Shown here: in pieces, positions 18,308-26,247 of the stretch | Layout of the letters: each line of letters opens with the position of its first letter | Numbering within the stretch: position 1 is the first letter of the stretch | Source of the DNA: SVTX01 sp045632305 | Lineage (GTDB): Bacteria > Bacillota > Clostridia > Oscillospirales > CAG-272 | Direction: 5' to 3' | NCBI GenBank assembly: GCA_045632305.1 | Contig: JAZQWL010000010.1 | Location: 68,911-132,910, forward strand | Length of the DNA: 64,000 nt | Notes under the pieces: generated by a model | What the model was told of the DNA's origin: nothing | Databases searched by the model: none | Seen by the model: the letters and a program-made list of their open reading frames with translations, nothing else | Translations under genes and position numbers: made by a program

Positions 18308-20155
18308 TTATATGAGGTCTGTGTAATCTTCAATAACCGTGTATTTTTCGCCGTCGAAATCAAGAATAATGTCACCGATGATATTCACGGCAAGCTCGTT
18401 TATAATATCCGCAAGTCCGTCGAGCGTCATGCCGTGTGATCTTGCGTAGCTTTTTTGTTCCTGAGGTGAACCGCTTTTGCAAATAAGCAAAAATTCATGA
18501 TGCTCGCCCCACGAGGGTGAGTTGAGAGTTAAGAGTGAAGAGTTAAGAGTTGAGGTGGATTTTTGTCCAAGACAAAAATCTTCATTTGATTTTAACTCTT
18601 CATTCTGCATTCTGCACTCTGCACTTGCATTTAACTCTGCACTCTGCACTCTGCACTCTGCACTTGCATTTAACTCTGCACTCTGCATTCTGCACTTTGC
18701 ACTTGCATTTAACTCTGCACTCTGCACTCTGCACTCTGCACTTGCATTAAACTTTGCACTCTGCATTCTGCACTCTGCACTTGCATTTAACTCTGCACTC
18801 TGCATTCTGCACTCTGCACTTTCAGCAAATGCCTCGGTAAGCTTTTTTGTGGTTGCCCATGAGCGCGCCTCGATTGCCTTTGCGTTTGAAAGGGAAAGCT
18901 GCGTCTTAGGTATATCGTAAAGGTGGCTGTATTTTTCCTCAAGCTTTTGTTCTGCTTTTTGCTTTTCGCTTGCTTTTGCGGATGCAAATTCGTCGGATAC
19001 GGAGGCAAAATAACCGTCAATCACATCGGTGATCTTAAGCGGAAGCTCGCCCACCGCAAGGGATGTTCGTATGCCGAGAAGCGCGCGGAGCTTGTTTTCC
19101 GCGTAGCGTATTGCGTCGGTTACAACTCCCGCGATGCATTTTACGGGGAAGTAGCTTACAAGGATTCTTGTGTTTGGCGCGCAGAATTCGATACGCCCGT
19201 CAAAAAGCTTTCTGTCGGTGAGCTTCGTGGAAAAAATTCCCGAGGCGTTATTGATTATTTCACCGTAAGAAGCGTCATTTATAAAGCACGCGTTGAGCGC
19301 GGCGGGAATGTGTGTATCGAACGCTGCCTTTTTTTCGTCGGTATAGAATTTGGATTTTTTGTAATCGTAGATTGAGATATGCTCAATTGCGATCGGAGCG
19401 TAGATGTGTCTGTTTGACTCCGAAAGCCCCAAGAAGAATTCGTCTGCGGAGTGATCCGTCATGAAGGTGTGAAGCACGTCGCGTATTTCTTCGATCGGGC
19501 ATTTGAGCTTGTGAATAAGGCAAAAATCCGAAATAATTCTCGCGATATATATTTTACCTACCACGTTATCAAAGCAGGTTAGAGCGATTTTTACAAGGTC
19601 TGTAAGACATCTGTGAAGATCCTCGCCCTCGCCCGCGGTAACAAGCTCCTGAATATAGAGCTTGATATATGAAATATCGGTTTTAATAAATTCGCCGTTC
19701 CTTACGTTTTCGCGCCACCAGAGGTAGTACGAAAGCTGTGCGCGTGTCATGGAGGAATATCTCGGGGAATGGGAGTAGAAGCTGACGTAGCTGCAGGGCG
19801 TACCTTTTCGTTCAAGCAACGCCGCGCGTTCGCGCATGAAGAGGGCGCTCGGCTCGAAAATATTTTTGTTTTTATCCTTGGTCGTGATCTTGACCTTGTT
19901 TATAAAAATATTGTCGGGGGTATATTCGAGAATTGTATCGGGGGCTAAAGCTTCGGGCTTTCTGTCGGGAATCTTTACGGATGCGCTGACAGATCCGCCA
20001 CCCGTTCCCGATTCGATAAGTACACCCTCGGGAGTCGGTTGTTTGTGTATCTGGTAGGAGGGCGCGGGGCGGGAATTACCCTTATTTGCGGACAGATCCC
20101 AAAAATCGTTGCCGCCAATATCGTTGCGAGCGTAATATTTACCCGAATCTGACAT
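18308..20155 (-). CDS. TerB-N/TerB-C domain protein with an inserted tandem-repeat linker
   Basis: A 615-aa protein, first gene of the operon. Residues 1-90 are low-complexity with a GGG stretch. A TerB-N-like region (about 100-330) includes YYLWWRENVRNGEF. A TerB-C-like C-terminus (about 545-615) includes HGMTLDGLADIINE and ends in an acidic segment. Between them, residues about 445-545 are encoded by an in-frame 39-bp tandem repeat plus hairpin, giving repeated SAECRMQSAELNA units. This looks like a non-coding repeat element that entered the linker without breaking the frame. TerB-family domains are tied by comparative genomics to tellurite and stress systems and to DNA-processing operons. 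The function of this protein is unknown. The ATG at 20155 has GGAGGGA upstream. Confidence 0.78.
   Translation of the reverse strand: MSDSGKYYARNDIGGNDFWDLSANKGNSRPAPSYQIHKQPTPEGVLIESGTGGGSVSASVKIPDRKPEALAPDTILEYTPDNIFINKVKITTKDKNKNIFEPSALFMRERAALLERKGTPCSYVSFYSHSPRYSSMTRAQLSYYLWWRENVRNGEFIKTDISYIKLYIQELVTAGEGEDLHRCLTDLVKIALTCFDNVVGKIYIARIISDFCLIHKLKCPIEEIRDVLHTFMTDHSADEFFLGLSESNRHIYAPIAIEHISIYDYKKSKFYTDEKKAAFDTHIPAALNACFINDASYGEIINNASGIFSTKLTDRKLFDGRIEFCAPNTRILVSYFPVKCIAGVVTDAIRYAENKLRALLGIRTSLAVGELPLKITDVIDGYFASVSDEFASAKASEKQKAEQKLEEKYSHLYDIPKTQLSLSNAKAIEARSWATTKKLTEAFAESAECRMQSAELNASAECRMQSAKFNASAECRVQSAELNASAKCRMQSAELNASAECRVQSAELNASAECRMQNEELKSNEDFCLGQKSTSTLNSSLLTLNSPSWGEHHEFLLICKSGSPQEQKSYARSHGMTLDGLADIINELAVNIIGDIILDFDGEKYTVIEDYTDLI
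18518..18822. repeat. In-frame 39-bp tandem repeat with hairpin head
   Basis: On the + strand, five TTGCATTTAAC-like blocks begin at 18625, 18664, 18703, 18742 and 18781, exactly 39 bases apart. Each block is followed by four heptamers of the form TCTGCAC/TCTGCAT. To the left, a perfect 10-bp hairpin (GATTTTTGTC 18558-67 / GACAAAAATC 18571-80) sits inside an 11-bp inverted repeat, TGAAGAGTTAA (18536-46) / TTAACTCTTCA (18592-602). A GAGTTRAGA-rich arm starts near 18518. All of it is read as protein in the minus frame with no stop. Confidence 0.9.
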
Positions 20156-20192
20156 TTTTATCCCTCCTTGTCCGTCTTTTTCTTAATATATA

Positions 20193-20221
20193 ATTATAAC
20201 ATTTTTTTTTGCTTTTGTCAA
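20193..20221 (-). promoter_or_regulatory. Promoter of the TerB/BrxD/helicase operon
   Basis: On the minus strand TTGACA (20216-20221) and TATAAT (20193-20198) are 17 bases apart. The -35 box is 11 bases from the -35 of the divergent promoter for the 94-aa gene, so one bound protein could affect both. Confidence 0.8.
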
Positions 20222-20232
20222 GTTATATGAGC

Positions 20233-20261
20233 TTGACAGAAAATCTCTTTTATTGTATAAT
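20233..20261 (+). promoter_or_regulatory. Promoter of the 94-aa gene, divergent from the TerB operon
   Basis: TTGACA (20233-20238) and TATAAT (20256-20261) with a 17-base spacer. Confidence 0.8.
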
Positions 20262-20288
20262 TAAATCAGAAAAAAGCGAGGTGTTTTT

Positions 20289-20573
20289 ATGATAAAGCAG
20301 TATTTTGAAGTTAAAATTGATGAAGAAACATACAGAATCGAATATTCCTTCAATAAATTTCTCGGTAAAACCACGTTTGCCGTGAACGATGACGAGTTTT
20401 CCACGCGCGGTCACGCCTTCGGCATCGGTGTCAAGAGAAGTGAAATGATAATGATCGGCATGACGCAGGGCGCGCTCTCCATTGATAAGAAGGGAAGAGC
20501 GAAGCTCATCTGTCGCGACGCGGACAGTGTGCGTGAGGTTGAGGGGTTTGAAGAATTCGAGTCGGAGGAATAA
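20289..20573 (+). CDS. Small protein of unknown function, 94 aa
   Basis: I do not recognise a family. It is a soluble, mixed-charge protein with an acidic C-terminus (EEFESEE) and no signal peptide, membrane segment or clear helix-turn-helix. It is real rather than a chance frame: a consensus promoter, a GAGGTG ribosome site before ATG 20289, and a strong terminator right after its stop all fit. It is transcribed away from the TerB operon from back-to-back promoters and could be related to that system or simply a neighbour. Confidence 0.7.
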   Translation: MIKQYFEVKIDEETYRIEYSFNKFLGKTTFAVNDDEFSTRGHAFGIGVKRSEMIMIGMTQGALSIDKKGRAKLICRDADSVREVEGFEEFESEE

Positions 20574-20608
20574 AAAAGAGCAGACACATCGTGTCTGCTC
20601 TTTTTGTT
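20572..20608. terminator. Terminator after the 94-aa gene, shared with the PII-like gene
   Basis: A 13-bp perfect stem, AAAGAGCAGACAC (20575-20587) and GTGTCTGCTCTTT (20591-20603), with A and T runs on both sides, so it can act on both strands. Confidence 0.9.
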
Positions 20609-21294
20609 TATTCTCCGTCGGAGAATCTGAAGCCCGCGGTTTCGGTAATGGGGAGCGCAAACACAACGGGATGCGCGCTTTCGGCATACGTGTAGGAGGC
20701 AATCGCCTTCATAATGGCGGATTTTGTTTCCTTGTGGCTTACGATGTATATAATTTCCTTTTCGTCGGAAATTGCCATGCCGAAGAATTTGTCAGTTCCC
20801 GCCTTGGCGGTACCCTTTGCCTTGACGATAGTGCCGCCCGTAGCACCCGCCTCGCGAGCCGCGGTCATTATTTCATTTGTGTGTCCTTTAGCGCAGATCG
20901 CAATTATAAGCTCCATTGTATTAGTCCTTTCAGTGATTTCTTTTTTCTGTACTCCCTCGTCGCATACACCTTCTGTGACGATGTTATCAAGCACCCGTCT
21001 TGACGCGATCGCGGAGAGTGGGATCGCCATGGAGATTCCGCGGTCGGGAAGGTAAATGCGCATATCGTGAGCAAGTCCGTAAATAAGCTCGCGCATCTTG
21101 CTCTCGGTAACGATGGACTGCATCATTACCTTTTCGCTCTTTTCAAGCCCAAATGTTTTGAGCTTGCTCTCGCGGGTAGAACCCTCGCAGAGCGTTGAAT
21201 ATATAGGATAAGTGTGGCGGGAGAGGAAGAAATCCGAGAACTCCTCGGCCTCACTTTTCTTTGTTACCGTTATTAAAAGAAAGATGTTTTCCAT
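20608..21294 (-). CDS. PII-like protein with two GlnB-type halves
   Basis: A 228-aa protein made of two PII-like domains. The C-terminal half (from about residue 125, starting TMELIIAICAKGH) has a recognisable T-loop region (KGTAKAGTDKFFGMAI). The N-terminal half (ENIFLLITVTKK) looks like a diverged copy. PII proteins sense nucleotides or 2-oxoglutarate and bind transporters. The gene starts one base after the DUF1538 stop, so it is probably co-translated and likely regulates that membrane protein. A uridylylated tyrosine is not evident in the T-loop. Confidence 0.8.
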   Translation of the reverse strand: MENIFLLITVTKKSEAEEFSDFFLSRHTYPIYSTLCEGSTRESKLKTFGLEKSEKVMMQSIVTESKMRELIYGLAHDMRIYLPDRGISMAIPLSAIASRRVLDNIVTEGVCDEGVQKKEITERTNTMELIIAICAKGHTNEIMTAAREAGATGGTIVKAKGTAKAGTDKFFGMAISDEKEIIYIVSHKETKSAIMKAIASYTYAESAHPVVFALPITETAGFRFSDGE

Positions 21295-21295
21295 A

Positions 21296-22888
21296 TCAGG
21301 ATAAAACTCCGCTTAAATCAAATTCAATAATTTCTACGTCGTATTCGCTTGAAGCTTCAGTATTATCAAGCTCAATGATTTCATCGTCAACCTCGGACGA
21401 CGTAACAGCGGCTGTCTGCTTCGCCTTGAATACGATACCTAAAATCTGGATGGATATGGTGGGCGTCATCGCAACGAGCGCGATCGTTCCGAACGCGTCC
21501 ATCATGATCTTGTCGCTTGTAGCTCCCATAGCAGTCGAAATGCCTATGGACAAGGGCAAAAGGAAGGTTGCCGCCATAACGCCCGATGCAACGCCGCCCG
21601 CGTCGAACGCGATGGACGTAAAGATTGACGGGCAGAAGAACGTTAGGATCACGGCAATTACGTATCCTATGACGAGCATCGGCATGATTGAGATTCCCGT
21701 AAGAGCGCGGAGCATTGAAAGTCCCGCGGCGAGAGATACGCCGATCGCCATCATAAGAGGGAGGATCTTTTTTGGTATTGTGCCTGCGGTCGCATCCTCG
21801 ACCTGCTTTTCAAGTACACCTACGGCGGGCTCGGCGTATGTCATACAGAAGCCGATGATCATGCCGACGGGGATTATCATATATTTGAGCTCACCGATGG
21901 CAAGCGTGCTTCCGATATAGCTTCCCACGGGCATAAAGCCGACGTTTACTCCTACGAGGAAAAGCACCATGCCGACAAAGGTATACACCGCGCCGACAGT
22001 TATTTGAGTTTTTTCCGCCTTGGTGATTTTTGTGGTCGCGAACTGATATATTACAAAGAAAATAATGATCGGGATAAGTCCCATAAGCACGTCTTTGATG
22101 ACGTGAGGAGCTTTCTTGAGGAATGAAAGCGCCATGCTCTGTGAGTTTTCAAACGCAGGAAGCTCGTGCGGAGTGTATGCAACGCTGTCAAGACCACCCA
22201 TAAGACCGAGTATAAGAATCGCGAGTATCGGACCTATGGAACAAATTGCCATAAGACCGAAGCTTGAGTCGTCATCACCGTTCTGCGCACTGATCGCGGC
22301 AATACCCGCGCCGATGGACATTACAAAGGGGACCGACATCGCTCCCGTGGTAACTCCGCCTGCGTCAAAGGCGATGGCTAAAAATCTCGGGTTTTTGAAA
22401 TACGTAAGTAATGCGAGCGCAATAACGAGACCGTATCCGACAAGAAGCAAATATTTGATCTTTACGCCGAAAATAATTCTCATAACGGCAATAACAAGGC
22501 AGATGCCAAGACCGATAGCTACAGCTAAAACGAATATCAGCTTTTGGTTGCCCGTATATCCTGCGAGAACGTGAAGATCGGGCTCGGAAATAGTGATAAG
22601 TACGCCCACAATAAGGGAAATGATTGCGATTATGGGGATGTTGCGGGATTTTGTAAGGTTAGAACCGATATGCGTACCCATTTTCGTCATGGACATATCT
22701 GCGCCAAGCGAGAAAAGGCCTAGACCTACGGTCAAAAGGCACGTGCCGACGAGAAATGCTATGAAAATGTCATTCGGCAGTGGGCATACCGTAAAGGACA
22801 TGAGAAGCACGATGAGTGCTATCGGCAAAACCGAAAAGCATGCTTCCTTGACCTTCTCAATTATGGTTTCGTATCTGTATTTTTTCAT
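21296..22888 (-). CDS. DUF1538 membrane protein, possible PII-controlled transporter
   Basis: A 530-aa integral membrane protein with about twelve hydrophobic segments. It is an internal duplication: FDAGGVTTGAMS in the first half matches FDAGGVASGVMA in the second, and ITEPDL-like segments precede both. This is the DUF1538 family, often found beside PII-like genes. Transport is a reasonable inference, but the substrate is unknown. The acidic C-terminal tail (about residues 505-530) could dock the PII-like partner encoded next door. Confidence 0.8.
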   Translation of the reverse strand: MKKYRYETIIEKVKEACFSVLPIALIVLLMSFTVCPLPNDIFIAFLVGTCLLTVGLGLFSLGADMSMTKMGTHIGSNLTKSRNIPIIAIISLIVGVLITISEPDLHVLAGYTGNQKLIFVLAVAIGLGICLVIAVMRIIFGVKIKYLLLVGYGLVIALALLTYFKNPRFLAIAFDAGGVTTGAMSVPFVMSIGAGIAAISAQNGDDDSSFGLMAICSIGPILAILILGLMGGLDSVAYTPHELPAFENSQSMALSFLKKAPHVIKDVLMGLIPIIIFFVIYQFATTKITKAEKTQITVGAVYTFVGMVLFLVGVNVGFMPVGSYIGSTLAIGELKYMIIPVGMIIGFCMTYAEPAVGVLEKQVEDATAGTIPKKILPLMMAIGVSLAAGLSMLRALTGISIMPMLVIGYVIAVILTFFCPSIFTSIAFDAGGVASGVMAATFLLPLSIGISTAMGATSDKIMMDAFGTIALVAMTPTISIQILGIVFKAKQTAAVTSSEVDDEIIELDNTEASSEYDVEIIEFDLSGVLS

Positions 22889-22921
22889 CTATATTAATTC
22901 CTTAATAAACAATATATATTT

Positions 22922-22950
22922 ATTATACTATAGCGGATTTGTTTTGTCAA
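22922..22950 (-). promoter_or_regulatory. Promoter of the DUF1538-PII operon
   Basis: On the minus strand TTGACA (22945-22950) and TATAAT (22922-22927) are 17 bases apart, 34 bases before the start codon. Confidence 0.8.
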
Positions 22951-23047
22951 TGCGGGTGGGCAATTTTATTGTAATTTAATATTGAAGAGAATTGAAAGCT
23001 CAGGTTTTTTATTATTGAACTATGCGTCTAAAGATTGGTAAAATCCC

Positions 23048-23076
23048 TTGACAATTATAGTTTTGTGTGATAAAAT
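23048..23076 (+). promoter_or_regulatory. Promoter of glycyl-tRNA synthetase gene
   Basis: TTGACA (23048-23053) and TAAAAT (23071-23076) with a 17-base spacer. The leader is under 90 bases, too short for a T-box. Confidence 0.75.
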
Positions 23077-23166
23077 TTATAATTGAAGTAATATTTGCTT
23101 AATTACAATTTTGAGCTTTTTCTGCCTTGTATCCAATAAGGCGTGAGAAGCGGAATGGAGTAAAAA

Positions 23167-24588
23167 ATGAAGAACACAGAAAAGACAATGGACAAAATTG
23201 TAGCCCTTTGTAAAAACCGCGGCTACATCTTCCCCGGAAGTGAAATTTACGGCGGACTTGCAAACACATGGGATTACGGTCCTCTCGGCGTTGAGCTTAA
23301 GAACAACGTTAAGAAAGCTTGGTGGAAGAAGTTTGTTCAGGAAAATAAATACAACGTAGGTCTCGATGCCGCTATTCTTATGAACCCTCAGACATGGGTT
23401 GCATCGGGTCATCTTGCGGGATTCTCCGATCCTCTTATGGACTGCCGCGAATGTCACGAAAGATTCCGCGCTGACAAGCTCATCGAGGACTATTGCGCTG
23501 AAACCGGCGTAACACTTGAAAAGCCCATTGACGCTTTCACACACGCTGAAATGAAGGAATTCGTTGAAGCGAACAACATTCCTTGTCCTACCTGCGGCAA
23601 GCACAATTTTACAGACATCCGTCAGTTTAACCTTATGTTCAAGACGTTCCAGGGCGTAACCGAGGACGCTAAGAATACAGTTTACCTCCGTCCCGAGACT
23701 GCTCAGGGTATCTTTACAAACTTTGCAAACGTGCAGAGAACAACGAGAAAGAAGCTTCCCTTCGGTATCGGTCAGATCGGTAAGTCCTTCAGAAACGAGA
23801 TCACTCCCGGTAACTTTATCTTCCGCGTACGTGAATTCGAACAGATGGAGCTTGAATTCTTCTGCAAGCCCGGAACAGACCTCGAATGGTTTGCATATTG
23901 GAGAAATTTCTGCCACCAGTGGCTGCTTGCCATCGGTCTTAAGGATGAAAACCTTCGTCTTCGCGACCACGATCCCGAAGAGCTTTGCTTCTATTCAAAG
24001 GCGACTACTGACTTTGAATTCTTGTTCCCGTTCGGTTGGGGCGAGCTTTGGGGCGTAGCTGACAGAACTGACTATGACCTTACACAGCACCAGAACGAGT
24101 CCAGAAAGGATCTTACTTACTTCGATCCTGAAACAAACGAAAGATATACACCTTGCGTAATCGAGCCCTCTCTCGGTGTTGAAAGAAGCGTTCTCGCGGT
24201 TCTTTGCGATGCTTACGACGAAGAGGTTATTGATGAAGCGAAGAACGACGTGAGAACTGTTCTTCACCTCCATCCCGCGCTCGCTCCCGTTAAGGCAGCG
24301 ATCCTCCCCCTCTCCAAGAAGCTCTCCGGTAAGGCGGATGAGATTTATAGTGAGCTTTCCAAGTATTATAACGTGGATTTCGATGAGACCGGATCTATCG
24401 GTAAGAGATACCGCCGTCAGGATGAGATCGGTACTCCCATTTGTATTACTGTTGACTTTGAAACTGTTGGCGATGGTGATGCTGCAGGTGATAACTGCGT
24501 AACAGTACGTGACAGAGATACAATGGAGCAGGTTCGTCTCCCCATCTCTGAACTCAAGGCATACCTTGATAAGATCATGGAATTTTAA
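23167..24588 (+). CDS. glyS: Glycine--tRNA ligase, single-chain class II type
   Basis: Charges tRNA-Gly. It is the homodimeric (archaeal/eukaryotic-like) form, not the alpha2beta2 form. The N-terminus KNRGYIFPGSEIYGG, the class II motif 2 region (FRNEITPGNFIFRVREFEQME) and motif 3 (PSLGVERSVLAVL) are all present, and the C-terminus is an anticodon-binding domain. The 473-aa length is normal for the bacterial version. A zinc-like CRECHE/CPTCG pair occurs near residues 97 and 140. Confidence 0.96.
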   Translation: MKNTEKTMDKIVALCKNRGYIFPGSEIYGGLANTWDYGPLGVELKNNVKKAWWKKFVQENKYNVGLDAAILMNPQTWVASGHLAGFSDPLMDCRECHERFRADKLIEDYCAETGVTLEKPIDAFTHAEMKEFVEANNIPCPTCGKHNFTDIRQFNLMFKTFQGVTEDAKNTVYLRPETAQGIFTNFANVQRTTRKKLPFGIGQIGKSFRNEITPGNFIFRVREFEQMELEFFCKPGTDLEWFAYWRNFCHQWLLAIGLKDENLRLRDHDPEELCFYSKATTDFEFLFPFGWGELWGVADRTDYDLTQHQNESRKDLTYFDPETNERYTPCVIEPSLGVERSVLAVLCDAYDEEVIDEAKNDVRTVLHLHPALAPVKAAILPLSKKLSGKADEIYSELSKYYNVDFDETGSIGKRYRRQDEIGTPICITVDFETVGDGDAAGDNCVTVRDRDTMEQVRLPISELKAYLDKIMEF

Positions 24589-24661
24589 TCGAAAATAAAC
24601 AAGCGTGCATATTTTTCAACAATTGATTTATAAATTCGATTGATTTTGGAGGCAAAACAGT

Positions 24662-24844
24662 ATGTCTAAGAATAAAAGATTTATAAAGGTATATTCTGAT
24701 GGAGCTTTCTCTCCTATGCAGATCTGGGTTGATAAGGAGACAGGCGTTAATTATCTCCTCATGCGCGACGGCTATGCCGGCGGAATGACGCCCTTACTTG
24801 ATAAGGATGGTAAGGTTGTTGTAACCCCCGTTGAAGAAGAATAA
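24662..24844 (+). CDS. DUF6440-type small protein
   Basis: A 60-aa protein. KETGVNYLLMRDGYAGGMTPLLDKDGK is the conserved core of the DUF6440 family (here split for reading: ETGVNYL, GYAGG, TPLLDKDG). No function is established. An ATTTTGGAGG site lies before ATG 24662, and a terminator follows its stop. It may be co-transcribed with glyS, 73 bases upstream. Confidence 0.8.
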   Translation: MSKNKRFIKVYSDGAFSPMQIWVDKETGVNYLLMRDGYAGGMTPLLDKDGKVVVTPVEEE

Positions 24845-24882
24845 AAGAAACTCCGACGGTGCTCCGTCGGGGTTTCTTTTTA
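24845..24882 (+). terminator. Terminator after DUF6440 gene
   Basis: CCGACGG (24853-24859) pairs with CCGTCGG (24864-24870), flanked by AGAAAC/GTTTCT pairing and a T run. Confidence 0.88.
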
Positions 24883-24889
24883 TTGAAAT

Positions 24890-24927
24890 GCAAAAAAACA
24901 GAGTTCGCTTGACGAACTCGGTTTTTC
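24890..24927 (-). terminator. Terminator of the rplJ-rplL operon
   Basis: GAGTTCG (24901-24907) and CGAACTC (24913-24919) form the stem, and the seven A residues at 24891-24897 give the U run on the minus-strand transcript. A T run on the other side could also terminate + transcripts. Confidence 0.82.
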
Positions 24928-24984
24928 TGTAAATTATCCAAATTTGCAGAATTGTATGTTGGTGAAAGGTCAGTAATTTTAAAA

Positions 24985-25362
24985 TTACTTAATTTCAACA
25001 GATGCGCCTGCTTCTTCGAGAGCAGCCTTGATCTTTTCAGCTTCGTCCTTGGACACGCCTTCCTTAACGTTCTTAGGACAACCTTCAACCATGTCCTTAG
25101 CTTCCTTAAGGCCGAGACCTGTGATTTCACGAACTGCCTTGATAACGTTGAGCTTCTTGTCGCCGAAGCCAGTGAGAACTACGTCGAATTCTGTCTTTTC
25201 TTCAACTGCGGGAGCTGCTGCGCCTGCTACTGCAACTACGCCTACGGGAGCTGCTGCGGATACGCCAAATTCTTCTTCAACTGCCTTTACGAGTTCAGCG
25301 AGTTCGAGAAGTGTGAGGGACTTAACCTCTTCAACAATATTCATAATCTTTTCGGATGCCAT
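24985..25362 (-). CDS. rplL: 50S ribosomal protein L7/L12
   Basis: Ribosome stalk protein that recruits translation GTPases, 125 aa. An N-terminal L10-binding helix, an Ala/Val/Gly-rich hinge (about residues 38-52) and the conserved C-terminal domain (KLNVIKAVREITGLGLKEAK) are visible. It lies 58 bases after rplJ. An AGGAGG site precedes the start. Confidence 0.97.
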   Translation of the reverse strand: MASEKIMNIVEEVKSLTLLELAELVKAVEEEFGVSAAAPVGVVAVAGAAAPAVEEKTEFDVVLTGFGDKKLNVIKAVREITGLGLKEAKDMVEGCPKNVKEGVSKDEAEKIKAALEEAGASVEIK

Positions 25363-25420
25363 TTTGATTTACCTCCTGAAATGTGTGTTTAATAGTTTTT
25401 TTGTGTTTTACAGCTGTAAA

Positions 25421-25948
25421 TTATTCAGCTGCTGCTTCTGTTGTAGCTTCGCCTTCGTTATCCTTATCGAGGATTGCCTGAAGAGCATAAGCAAAGTTGT
25501 AAACAGGAGACTTGATAGAGCCGAGGAACTTGGAAATGAGAACTTCCTTCGAAGGAATGGAAGCAAGGTTCTCAACGCCTGCAACGTCTATAACTTCTCC
25601 ATCGATGTATCCTGCGAGAATCTTAAAGGATTCGATCTTATCTGCGTATTCCTTGATGATCTTTGCAGGAGCAACCGGGTCATTTGCGCTAATTGCGATA
25701 GCTGTCATGCCGTTGAGGTACTGCTTCATGTCGCTGTAACCGCACATGTCGCAAGCTCTACCTGTAAGTGTGTTCTTCATAACAACGTACTTAACGCCTG
25801 CTTCACGAAGTGCCTTACGGAGTGCTGTGTCCTTTTCAACGGTGATACCCTGGTAATTAACGACTACGCCGGATGCACTAGCTTTGATGAGTTCTGCAAG
25901 GTCTGCTACGACCTGCTGCTTCTGTTCAAGTATTGCATTACTTGGCAT
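25421..25948 (-). CDS. rplJ: 50S ribosomal protein L10
   Basis: Base of the L7/L12 stalk and translational autorepressor of its own operon, 175 aa. The N-terminal rRNA-binding domain has GVVVNYQGITV, and the C-terminal helix ends in acidic residues. The usual upstream neighbours rplK and rplA are absent here. A structured L10 leader lies between the promoter and this gene. Confidence 0.96.
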   Translation of the reverse strand: MPSNAILEQKQQVVADLAELIKASASGVVVNYQGITVEKDTALRKALREAGVKYVVMKNTLTGRACDMCGYSDMKQYLNGMTAIAISANDPVAPAKIIKEYADKIESFKILAGYIDGEVIDVAGVENLASIPSKEVLISKFLGSIKSPVYNFAYALQAILDKDNEGEATTEAAAE

Positions 25949-25974
25949 TGTGGTTTACCTCCCGTACTGATGAG

Positions 25975-26134
25975 TAAAATAAAAAATCTTTCTTTTCCCG
26001 AAACACAAGTACACCGAGATAAAGAAAGACACAAAAATAGTAATATTATTATCATTTTGGTTTTCTCCTCGGCAGGGTGGCTTGCGCTTTTACGGGAACC
26101 TGCTGTCTTTGGATAAAGGCATTTAATTGCCTAC
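25975..26134 (-). promoter_or_regulatory. L10 ribosomal leader with attenuator
   Basis: Read on the minus strand, the transcript has a short AGGCA/TGCCT hairpin, then AAAGACAGCAGG and GCCGAGGAG segments typical of the L10 leader. An AT-rich hairpin TCTTTCTTT/AAAGAAAGA then runs into T residues, a plausible terminator form. Family knowledge: L10(L7/L12)4 binds this leader to repress its operon. Confidence 0.75.
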
Positions 26135-26140
26135 CTTGGG

Positions 26141-26169
26141 ATTATATCATAAGATTTTCATTTTGTCAA
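26141..26169 (-). promoter_or_regulatory. Promoter of the L10 operon
   Basis: On the minus strand TTGACA (26164-26169) and TATAAT (26141-26146) with a 17-base spacer. Confidence 0.82.
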
Positions 26170-26247
26170 TAGCTTTTTGCAAAGTTTTTGCACATTTTTT
26201 AAAAAAATATGCGAAACGCCCGTGTTTGCGCTTCGCATAAGTGTATT

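Noticed and set aside
18594..18822. Possible CRISPR array
   Set aside because: The units are tandem without unique spacers, lie inside a coding frame, and no cas gene is present.
23077..23166. T-box upstream of glyS
   Set aside because: The leader is under 90 bases and lacks the T-box sequence and terminator.
23077..23970. Open frame opposite glyS
   Set aside because: Overlaps a clear housekeeping gene; no supporting signals.
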